Assembly: GCF_014109805.1 (NCBI RefSeq)
Contig: NZ_CP059400.1
Coordinates: forward strand, 2,016,001-2,080,000
From: Legionella sp. PC1000
GTDB lineage: Bacteria; Pseudomonadota; Gammaproteobacteria; Legionellales; Legionellaceae
Length of the DNA: 64,000 nucleotides
Reading direction: 5' to 3'
Within the stretch, counting starts at the first letter, position 1; every line of letters starts with the position of its first letter. The notes below the pieces were generated by a model. That model was not told the origin of the DNA. It searched no databases and worked only from the letters and a program-made list of their open reading frames with translations. This document shows, piece after piece, positions 57,061-64,000 of the stretch. Position numbers and translations under genes: made by a program.

Positions 57061-58446
57061 ATGAGCTATATTGAAAATCATGTCTTTGACGAGCTTAAAA
57101 TCGGCAAATCAGCGCAACTCATACGCACATTAACCCTAGAAGATATTGAGCTTTTTGCTATCGTGTCAGGGGATGTGAACCCGGAACATGTTGATGCAGA
57201 ATATGCTAAAAGTCACATGTTTCATAAAATTATTGCTCATGGAATGTGGGGGGCATCACTTTTATCTACTGTTTTAGGAACTGAACTACCTGGGCCTGGA
57301 ACCATTTATTTAGATCAAACTTTAAAATTTGAACATCCAGTGAGTCCTGGCGATACAATTACCGTAACACTGGAAGTGGTGAAGAAAATACCAAAAAACA
57401 ATATTGTTGAGCTTGATTGTAAGTGTGTCAATCAATTGGGAAAAATAGTGATTCGTGGCCTTGCAACAGTTATTGCACCAACAATTAAAATAAAGAGAAA
57501 ACGTATCGAGCTATCCACAGTAGAGCTGAAACCAAGACGGGAGCATTGGTATCATCGCTTAATTAATGCAAAAAACTCACTAAAACCCCTTAAAACAGCT
57601 GTAGTACATCCTGTAGATGTATTGTCACTTAAAGGTGCAATTGCTTCTGCCGAAGAGGGTTTAATTATTCCTGTTCTTATTGGTCCGAAGCAAAAGATTC
57701 TTGATGCTGCAAAAGAAGCCAATATTGATATTTCGTCATATGAACTCATTGCAACAGAACACAGCACTGAAGCAGCAGAAAAAGCAGTAAAATTGGCTAT
57801 AACACAAAAAGTTGAGGCGATAATGAAAGGCAAACTTCATACCGAAGAATTGATGAAGCCAATTGTCGCCAAGGAAAATGGTTTGCGCACTGGGCGCCGT
57901 ATGAGCCATGTATTCTCTCTCGAAGTACCGAATTATCCAAAGCCTATTTTTTTAACCGATGCGGCAATCAATCTATTCCCCAATCTCAGTGAGAAGCGTG
58001 ACATAGTGCAAAATGCAATTGATCTTTTCCATGCACTCGAATTAGGTACTCCTAATGTTGCAATTCTTTCAGCAGTGGAAACTGTAAATGAAAAAATTCC
58101 ATCTACACTTGATGCTACTGCTCTATGTAAAATGGCGGAGCGTGGTCAGATAACTGGGGGTATCTTAGATGGTCCATTAGCATTTGATAATGCTATTTCT
58201 ATGGATTCAGCACGTGAAAAAGGTATTTTTTCACCAGTTGCTGGTAATGCGGACATTTTAGTAGTCCCTGATGTTGAGTCAGGTAATATGCTTTACAAAC
58301 AAATGACTTATTTATCCCATATTGAAGCTGCTGGTATGGTATTAGGAGCCCATGTTCCTATTATTCTGACCAGCCGAGGCAGTGATGAATTATCGCGTAA
58401 AGCATCATGTGTTATGGCTTTATTATACGTACGAAGAAAAAAATAA
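57061..58446 (+). CDS. Bifunctional enoyl-CoA hydratase/phosphate acetyltransferase
   Basis: A 461-residue fusion. The N-terminal MaoC-like hot-dog domain (about 1-150) shows FAIVSGDVNPEHVDAEYAKS and HKIIAHGMWGASLLSTVLG, the (R)-hydratase motif. The C-terminal phosphate acetyl/butyryl transferase domain (about 170-461) shows PVLIGPKQKILDAA, VEAIMKGKLHTEEL and FLTDAAINLFPNL. Such fusions are known in proteobacteria, often beside acetate kinase, which is absent here. ATG at 57061 is chosen as it fits the domain start; a TTG at 57025 is an alternative. Confidence 0.9.
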   Translation: MSYIENHVFDELKIGKSAQLIRTLTLEDIELFAIVSGDVNPEHVDAEYAKSHMFHKIIAHGMWGASLLSTVLGTELPGPGTIYLDQTLKFEHPVSPGDTITVTLEVVKKIPKNNIVELDCKCVNQLGKIVIRGLATVIAPTIKIKRKRIELSTVELKPRREHWYHRLINAKNSLKPLKTAVVHPVDVLSLKGAIASAEEGLIIPVLIGPKQKILDAAKEANIDISSYELIATEHSTEAAEKAVKLAITQKVEAIMKGKLHTEELMKPIVAKENGLRTGRRMSHVFSLEVPNYPKPIFLTDAAINLFPNLSEKRDIVQNAIDLFHALELGTPNVAILSAVETVNEKIPSTLDATALCKMAERGQITGGILDGPLAFDNAISMDSAREKGIFSPVAGNADILVVPDVESGNMLYKQMTYLSHIEAAGMVLGAHVPIILTSRGSDELSRKASCVMALLYVRRKK

Positions 58447-58573
58447 TAAAAATGAATCAATTTTTCAAACATTCTTAAAACAGAGTTTTTGAGGCTTATT
58501 AAGACAAATGAATAATATTTTAAACTTACATGGAGTGTAATTTTAAGCACATGAATTATTTGGAGAATGATGT

Positions 58574-58762
58574 ATGCTTCAGGGGCTTTTAAGATTGTTT
58601 TTTGTGATATCAGGAGCTATTGCAAGTTGGTTTGTGGGACGTGAGGAACTGAAGTTTCCTGTTGTTCAAATGGTAGTTGCGGTTATTTTGTTTACCCTTA
58701 TTATAAGTGTAATTGCTTTTTGGCCTGAGTTAAAAAGTTGGTTTAAACGAATCCGCAAGTAA
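58574..58762 (+). CDS. Small membrane protein, two helices
   Basis: A 62-residue hydrophobic protein. Two helices, about 5-20 and 28-50, are joined by a short charged loop (VGREELKFP); the tail is basic (KSWFKRIRK). A GGAG-type site precedes the ATG. No family recognised. Composition and the ribosome site argue that it is real. Confidence 0.6.
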   Translation: MLQGLLRLFFVISGAIASWFVGREELKFPVVQMVVAVILFTLIISVIAFWPELKSWFKRIRK

Positions 58763-58848
58763 CCCATCCTAATAATTAAGTTGTTTATCATAATGACCAG
58801 TTTCTGGAAATTGATAATGTGATATAACTAAAGCGCCAGGAGAAGCAA

Positions 58849-59220
58849 ATGAAACAACATTCACAGGGATTTTTAGCATTGGTAACAGAAGCAAAAAAAC
58901 ATATTAAAGAAATAGCCCCCAAAAAATTAAAAGAAAAAATTGATCGCCATGAGTCCATGCAGCTTGTTGATGTGCGCGAGATGAATGAATGGGAAACAGG
59001 TTATATTTCAACTGCAATGCACTTAAGTAAAGGCGTTATTGAACGAGATATTGAAAAGAAAATTCCTGATTTGAATACTCAAGTGATTGTGTATTGTAGT
59101 GGCGGTTTTCGAAGTGCACTGGTTGCAGACAACTTACAAAAAATGGGCTACACGAATGTTTCCTCATTGGAAACCGGTTTACAAGGCTGGCTTGATGAAG
59201 GGTATTCTTTACACAAATAA
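58849..59220 (+). CDS. Rhodanese-like sulfurtransferase
   Basis: A 123-residue single rhodanese domain. MQLVDVREMNEWETGYISTA is the first motif, the active-site loop is VIVYCSGGFRSALVADNL with the persulfide-forming Cys, and it ends VSSLETGLQGWLDEGY. Sulfur donor and acceptor unknown. AGGAG precedes the ATG, and a strong hairpin follows. Confidence 0.93.
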   Translation: MKQHSQGFLALVTEAKKHIKEIAPKKLKEKIDRHESMQLVDVREMNEWETGYISTAMHLSKGVIERDIEKKIPDLNTQVIVYCSGGFRSALVADNLQKMGYTNVSSLETGLQGWLDEGYSLHK

Positions 59221-59265
59221 ATGAGCCTTGGCTACTTTGATTCAGTATGGAGACGAGTAAATCCT

Positions 59266-59288
59266 AGCCCTCTCATGAGAGGGCTTTT
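59266..59288 (+). terminator. Terminator after the rhodanese gene
   Basis: AGCCCTCTCATGAGAGGGCT, a self-complementary stem of 9-10 bp, followed by TTT. It lies between convergent genes. Confidence 0.8.
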
Positions 59289-59305
59289 CTCTTGAATATA
59301 TTTCC

Positions 59306-61210
59306 TTAATGGGCAGGAATATGCTTAAAATTGATGGCATAAGTATTATTCCAATGCCAATTGTTTCTCTGACATGTGGTAATAACCATGGATCTTACTC
59401 TTTTTGTCTCTAATTTATTATTTTCCTTATAAAGTAATGAGAATTCAACAGTATTTTCAATAAGGGGTGAGAGCAGAAAAGTTGATTTAGCCATGTTGGA
59501 AACAAGACGGTAGTGGTTTGAGGTGCCATTGCCTAACTTCAGAGTGATTTGCAATTGTTGTGGTTTAAAGAGAATAGCTGCCACAACCCCCAATACCGTT
59601 GGTTTTAATTCAATTTCAGCAAACAGCAGCTGTTTGTCGGGTATATCAACTTGTTCCCCAAGGACATGGGACTCTCTTTTTAATAAAGTGAGGTTTGTGT
59701 GATGAGGATGATCCTTTTTACGGAGAAACAAAAAATGATTAGTTGAATGAGTGGGCTGATAAGCAGTTAGTAATAAGGGCCAGCTTGCACCATCCTCCAG
59801 TGAGGGAATTCGTTGGTCAATGGGTTCAATCTTAAAAATGATATTATCGGGTTTATGTTCTCCTTGAAGATGTTTTTTATTGTCTTCAGCTAAGCCTCGA
59901 CTGAACACCGAGTAACTCTGAAAGATTGGACGCGGCGACCAAATATTTTGTGAGGATATTAGGTAGGTTTGATTGTATGAGTAAATGTCAGTAGTTCCCT
60001 GTAAAATGGGGAAGCCGGCTTGCTCCCGCAAGAAATTCATCGTGAAAGTAAAGTTCTTTTCTAGCCAGTAAGGGTCTTGTATTCTGCTTTTTAAACCATG
60101 CCAGGCAGTGGAGTAAGTAGAAATGAAATTATCGTGAATTGATATGTGGGTATACTGACTATTAATATAATACCAGCTGCTTAATGATACAAAAATAAGT
60201 AAATAACTGGGCCATGAATTAAAAATAAAGAGTAAAAAAAGGCCTGCAAGCAAGATAGAGGTTCCAGGTATAAATGCATGGCCAGAATGACGCGTAAAAC
60301 CTGTTTTAAAAGAAACAAATAAAAAAACAAAATACATGCTCAGTAAGAATATTTTTGTTCCTCGTGGCATTTGTTTCCGCCATGAAATGGCTAAGAAAAT
60401 TAATAAACAAGTAAGCAAATAGAAAATGACCTCATTTATATTTCCATCGGAAGACATTGCTTCAGTAAATCCTGATGCAATAAAGAAGGAACTGGTGAGA
60501 TACTTAGGTAAAGAGGATAAAGGTTGTCCTGCTACAAGCCAAAATATAACGGTTGAAACTGCAGGGGCGACCAGGCAACTCAAAGCCAGTTCTTTTTTAT
60601 TGTGCGCAAGAAAAAAGATAAAGCAAATAATAAGCGTAAGAAGGCAAATAATGAGCATTGAGCCTTTGATTAATGTCATTAAGCCAAATGGGGCAAATAG
60701 AAAAAAAGTAAATACAAAAAGATAATGATTTTCAATTTTATTCTTTAAAAAAAAGAGGATCTTAAAGCTGACTAATCCTGCAAGTAAGGGGTAAGAAAAA
60801 AATAGAGAATCTCGAGCATACATCATACCTAAAAAAGGCACACAATAAATTAGAGTCCAGTACCATCGACTTGGTTTCATTAAAAAAAGGAGATATACCC
60901 AGTAGGATAGAGCTAAGTAAAGACATCCAGTAATCATCAAAAAATCAGTTGCTGGGTGATAGGTTTTTGTATAAAGAGATGAATAAGGGCCTAGAGTAAA
61001 TATTATCTCTTTGCCGAAAGCTAACCCTTGAGCAACTGCTTGATTTAAACCCAGTGCCCATGAAGGGTCAATTCCCGGAGCTGGCATTTTGGGGGAGAAG
61101 GGAACAAAAATACATACGATAATAAGCAACAGGATAAACTTACTGAACACATCAAATAATTTATTTGTAGTTTCAATGAGTATTCCTTGTGTATTCCTCA
61201 ATGTAGACAT
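59306..61210 (-). CDS. Hypothetical polytopic membrane protein, possible glycosyltransferase-like
   Basis: About 634 residues. Roughly 10-12 helices fill the first 375 residues, and a soluble C-terminal half (about 390-634) of mixed beta content follows, probably periplasmic. Near the first helix is PGIDPSWALGLNQAVAQGLA with FTLGPYSSLY, an aspartate loop also found in GT-C-type membrane proteins. No sure family. The ATG at 61210 with GGA 7 bases upstream is favoured over a TTG at 61222. Function unknown. Confidence 0.7.
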   Translation of the reverse strand: MSTLRNTQGILIETTNKLFDVFSKFILLLIIVCIFVPFSPKMPAPGIDPSWALGLNQAVAQGLAFGKEIIFTLGPYSSLYTKTYHPATDFLMITGCLYLALSYWVYLLFLMKPSRWYWTLIYCVPFLGMMYARDSLFFSYPLLAGLVSFKILFFLKNKIENHYLFVFTFFLFAPFGLMTLIKGSMLIICLLTLIICFIFFLAHNKKELALSCLVAPAVSTVIFWLVAGQPLSSLPKYLTSSFFIASGFTEAMSSDGNINEVIFYLLTCLLIFLAISWRKQMPRGTKIFLLSMYFVFLFVSFKTGFTRHSGHAFIPGTSILLAGLFLLFIFNSWPSYLLIFVSLSSWYYINSQYTHISIHDNFISTYSTAWHGLKSRIQDPYWLEKNFTFTMNFLREQAGFPILQGTTDIYSYNQTYLISSQNIWSPRPIFQSYSVFSRGLAEDNKKHLQGEHKPDNIIFKIEPIDQRIPSLEDGASWPLLLTAYQPTHSTNHFLFLRKKDHPHHTNLTLLKRESHVLGEQVDIPDKQLLFAEIELKPTVLGVVAAILFKPQQLQITLKLGNGTSNHYRLVSNMAKSTFLLSPLIENTVEFSLLYKENNKLETKRVRSMVITTCQRNNWHWNNTYAINFKHIPAH

Positions 61211-61336
61211 CCATAGTTCCAATTTTTTAAACGTAGTTTAGCTGCTCTCAATCTTCTACACAATTCACCGAAAAGCTATTTTCAGCTAAATATGTCTCTC
61301 TCCCAAGATTCTTTACTTGAGCTAAGAGACTGAGAA

Positions 61337-63865
61337 TTAAAAGAGGAAAGAGGCTCCTAATGAAACTGTATTGGAGATATCTGGAGAAGTACTTGTATCT
61401 TCAAGGGTTTTAAATGCACCGTAATCATGCTCATTTTCATATTCAACATATAAATTGATACCGGGGATAAGACGGTAATAGGGCCTTACAGTATAACGCA
61501 TTTGATTCAAGCCACTGCCAATTTGGGCGTTAACTACCGTTTTGGTTGCTAAAATGCTGCGAATACCTGCTCTGATCAAGAAATTATTGGTAATTTGGGT
61601 ATCCCGCGATAACTCAATATCAAATTTAGCGCTGCCACCATAAAAATAAGTTCTTATATCTGTATCAATAAAAAATGGCATTAACCCTTCAAGACCAAGG
61701 CCTGCTTGCCAATAAGGTCGCGTGGCAGGTTGATTAAAATAGTTCACACCCCCTTTTACTGCCCAAAATTGACTGATTAGATGCCAGTAAAATATATCAA
61801 CATCAGCGTTTTCGACTGTGTCCTTATAAATTTCAGCGTCATTGATGAATAATTCTAATTTATTGTAGTCAGGACCATACATACCCTTGTAAGTAAGCTG
61901 TTGCGCATTATGCAAAGGATCGGCACTTACATCGACTAAAGTTGCAAACCAAAAACCTCCTCCATGGGCCATGGGATGCTTTAGTAAATGCAAATTAATC
62001 GGCCTCATTGCTTCATCGACCCGTATAATGGGGCGGTTATAATAATCAGTATTTTTCTCAATGTCTTCTGGTTTGGCTTTGTGTTCAGCGATTTCAACTA
62101 TGGTTGTATATTGAAAGACTCGATTCATTCCAGTCATCATGTGATAAAGCATATGGCAATGGAAGAACCATTGGCCGCTTGCATCAGTGTCTACATCAGC
62201 AGTTATGGTACCTCCAGGGGGAACATCAAGTGTATGTTTCAAAGGATCAAAGGCATCCTTTCCCGTGCGTAGAATAAACCAATGGCCATGAATGTGCATT
62301 GGGTGATGCATCATGGATGTATTTGTAAATACAAAACGATACCGTTTGCCAGGTTTTAAGTGTATGGGCTTCGCCTTATAACCAGGAACTCCATTAATAA
62401 ACCAAATAAATTGGCCCATGTAGCCAAATAATTCCAAATTAATTACTCCTTCTACAGGTTTATTGGGATTATTGGTTGGGATTGCGGCAGTTAAATCACG
62501 ATAATTTGTTTCCAGTGAAGTCATATAGGATGAATCAGAAGGGGCTATGGTATCTTTAAATCGAGTGGGCTCAGTGGGCATTTTCATGCTCATGGAATGA
62601 CTCATATTCATACTATGGTCCATTTTCATATTCATAGAGTGATTCTTATGCATTCTATGGTCCATTTTCATGGACTGCATTGGTTTCATTGAAGATTTTG
62701 CTTTATTTTGCCCTTGTTGCGTCATAGGTAGAGTGCCGTGATGCATGCCACCCATCATAATATTCATCATTTCTCTTGTGACCGGAATGGGTTCTGGGAA
62801 TGGTTTTACTTGACTGTAGTCAACGCTTTGATTTGCTCCTGTTTTTAAAGCACCATAGACAGTTCCTACAGTATCTTTTGAACCTGCATAAATAATGTAG
62901 GGTTCATTTTTTTCTATTTTAACTAAAACATCATAGGTCTCAGCAGGTGAAATTGTTAATTCCTTAAGGGAATAGGGCTTTACATCGTTTCCATCAGCTT
63001 GCACGACTCTCATTATCGAACCAGGTATTTTGACTCGGAAAATCGTACTGCTACCTGCATCAATAAAGCGCAAGCGAACGACATCACCTACTTTAACGGG
63101 TGCGGTCCATGGATCTGCGTTAGGATGACCATTCATTAAAAACGCATCGAAAGCGACATCACTTATATCATAGAGACTCATACGCATTTGTTGCATGCTT
63201 TTATAATCATCAAGAAGGCTTCGTCGTTCTTTTTTAGATGCCATTTGATAATCATGAATAAATTTTACCAGCGATGGTTGTAGTGGGAAACGAGGAGAAT
63301 AATAATCCCCATCTTTTTTAAGATTAGCTAAAACGTGCTCGGGTTTGGTATTAATCCAATCTGATAAAACAATCACATAATCTTTAGTATAAGCATAAGA
63401 AGACGGTTTATTGGGATCAATCAAAAAAGCGCCGTACAAACCCTGTTGCTCTTGTAAGCCGGCGTGGGCATGGTACCAATAAGTACCGGATTGCTTTAAA
63501 GTAAATCGATAGTGAAAAACACCACCCGGAGGAATCTCAGTTTGAGAGACACCTTCCACACCATCCATTTGCCAAGGAACCAAGACACCATGCCAATGCA
63601 GGGCCGTTCCTTTATCAAGGTGATTGTAAACATTAATCGTTACCTGATCGCCTTCTTTAAAATGTAAGGTAGGTGCAGGTATTTGATTGTTTACAGCAAT
63701 CGCTTTAGCGGGCCTATTAGCGAAATAGACTGTTTTATAAGCGATGTCTAAATTAATGACTTTATTTATTGCGGATGCAGGAAAAGGGAGTAAAAGTGAA
63801 ATGAAATAGAACAGAACAGTAAAATGATAATTTTTAATCTGTATGGCATGAACACTTCTTATCAT
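61337..63865 (-). CDS. Copper resistance multicopper oxidase fused to a CopB-like outer-membrane domain
   Basis: An 842-residue protein. After a Sec-type signal peptide (no twin arginine) come cupredoxin domains with copper ligands LHWHGVLVPW, YWYHAHAGLQEQQGLYG, HPMHIHGHWF and FFHCHMLYHMM. A Met/His-rich insertion (about 370-430; e.g. SMKMDHRMHKNHSMNMKMDH) resembles CopA copper-binding repeats. From about 630 to the end lies a CopB domain, FYWHLISQFWAVKGGVNYF, GLGLEGLMPFFIDTDIRTYF, ending in phenylalanine like outer-membrane barrels. CopA and CopB are usually separate proteins. It would oxidise and bind periplasmic copper. AGGGA precedes the ATG. Confidence 0.9.
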   Translation of the reverse strand: MIRSVHAIQIKNYHFTVLFYFISLLLPFPASAINKVINLDIAYKTVYFANRPAKAIAVNNQIPAPTLHFKEGDQVTINVYNHLDKGTALHWHGVLVPWQMDGVEGVSQTEIPPGGVFHYRFTLKQSGTYWYHAHAGLQEQQGLYGAFLIDPNKPSSYAYTKDYVIVLSDWINTKPEHVLANLKKDGDYYSPRFPLQPSLVKFIHDYQMASKKERRSLLDDYKSMQQMRMSLYDISDVAFDAFLMNGHPNADPWTAPVKVGDVVRLRFIDAGSSTIFRVKIPGSIMRVVQADGNDVKPYSLKELTISPAETYDVLVKIEKNEPYIIYAGSKDTVGTVYGALKTGANQSVDYSQVKPFPEPIPVTREMMNIMMGGMHHGTLPMTQQGQNKAKSSMKPMQSMKMDHRMHKNHSMNMKMDHSMNMSHSMSMKMPTEPTRFKDTIAPSDSSYMTSLETNYRDLTAAIPTNNPNKPVEGVINLELFGYMGQFIWFINGVPGYKAKPIHLKPGKRYRFVFTNTSMMHHPMHIHGHWFILRTGKDAFDPLKHTLDVPPGGTITADVDTDASGQWFFHCHMLYHMMTGMNRVFQYTTIVEIAEHKAKPEDIEKNTDYYNRPIIRVDEAMRPINLHLLKHPMAHGGGFWFATLVDVSADPLHNAQQLTYKGMYGPDYNKLELFINDAEIYKDTVENADVDIFYWHLISQFWAVKGGVNYFNQPATRPYWQAGLGLEGLMPFFIDTDIRTYFYGGSAKFDIELSRDTQITNNFLIRAGIRSILATKTVVNAQIGSGLNQMRYTVRPYYRLIPGINLYVEYENEHDYGAFKTLEDTSTSPDISNTVSLGASFLF

Positions 63866-63920
63866 TGCTTCGTCCCTTAAGATAAGGCTGATGCTTTGAA
63901 CTTAAAACCAGTCCTAAAGT

Positions 63921-63926
63921 ATTATA
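63921..63926 (-). promoter_or_regulatory. -10 box for the CopA-CopB fusion gene
   Basis: On the minus strand a perfect TATAAT lies 56 bases before the ATG. The palindrome TTGTACAA sits just upstream, within the spacer. No clear -35 and no typical CueR operator is visible. Confidence 0.45.
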
Positions 63927-64000
63927 GACTTGTACAATAGCATTTGCACGATAAGGAAAACAGAGGAATGTTAGTTGTTTTTTTATAAGGAATTCTGTTT

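Overview
The window reads as chromosomal DNA of a Legionella species. It is AT-rich and gammaproteobacterial in gene order. The run rlmN-pilF-rodZ-hisS-yfgM-bamB-der matches the classical gammaproteobacterial locus but lacks ispG. It also carries Legionella-type traits: a Pht-like MFS carrier, several coiled-coil or lineage-specific proteins that look like Dot/Icm substrates, several APC permeases, and families of intergenic palindromes. The exact species cannot be read from the sequence. I saw no rRNA, tRNA or CRISPR array.

Layout. Bases 1-8.4 kb: start of a pyruvate dehydrogenase E1-alpha gene, pabB with a CoA-type Nudix hydrolase, fadD, minC-lpxH with a possible effector, miaE and a hypothetical gene. 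8.5-16.4 kb: ndk and the rlmN-to-der housekeeping block. 16.4-27 kb: an unknown protein, uspA, pcnB-folK, a TerC-type protein, hemJ, a 58-residue rubredoxin, hemL, a peptide symporter and mnmC. 27-32.5 kb: the methylcitrate genes prpB-prpC-prpD and a secreted GH18 glycosidase; repeats, including a 126-bp MITE-like insertion, separate prpC from prpD. 32.6-39.2 kb: ppsR, small membrane and soluble unknowns, an ATP-grasp enzyme, a secreted Cys-rich protein, an RpiB-like isomerase and a permease. 39.3-43 kb: three consecutive peptidoglycan enzymes (NlpC/P60, L,D-transpeptidase, PBP4-type). 43.1-49.5 kb: a multidomain diguanylate cyclase, a permease, a double GNAT protein and a GGCT-fold protein. 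49.5-51.1 kb: the MFS carrier and its leader region. 51.2-64 kb: a coiled-coil protein, DDAH with a coupled permease, an alcohol dehydrogenase, Hsp20, a MaoC-Pta fusion, a rhodanese, a large membrane protein and a CopA-CopB fusion.

The most interesting signal is in front of the MFS carrier (minus strand, 50828-51092). A good sigma70 promoter is followed by a 38-codon reading frame ending with seven consecutive valine codons. Just after those codons the RNA contains a perfect 7-nt complement of the carrier's own Shine-Dalgarno sequence, with an 8-bp stem nested inside. This looks like a valine-sensing leader peptide controlling a probable branched-chain amino-acid (valine) importer, probably by translational attenuation because no U-run terminator follows.

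Two genes, the NlpC/P60 hydrolase and the diguanylate cyclase, are each split by a single-base frameshift less than 4 kb apart. These may be real decay, phase variation or sequencing errors. Other notable features are the CopA-CopB fusion, the translationally coupled DDAH-permease pair, and a palindromic repeat family interrupted by a MITE-like element with a clean 9-bp target duplication.
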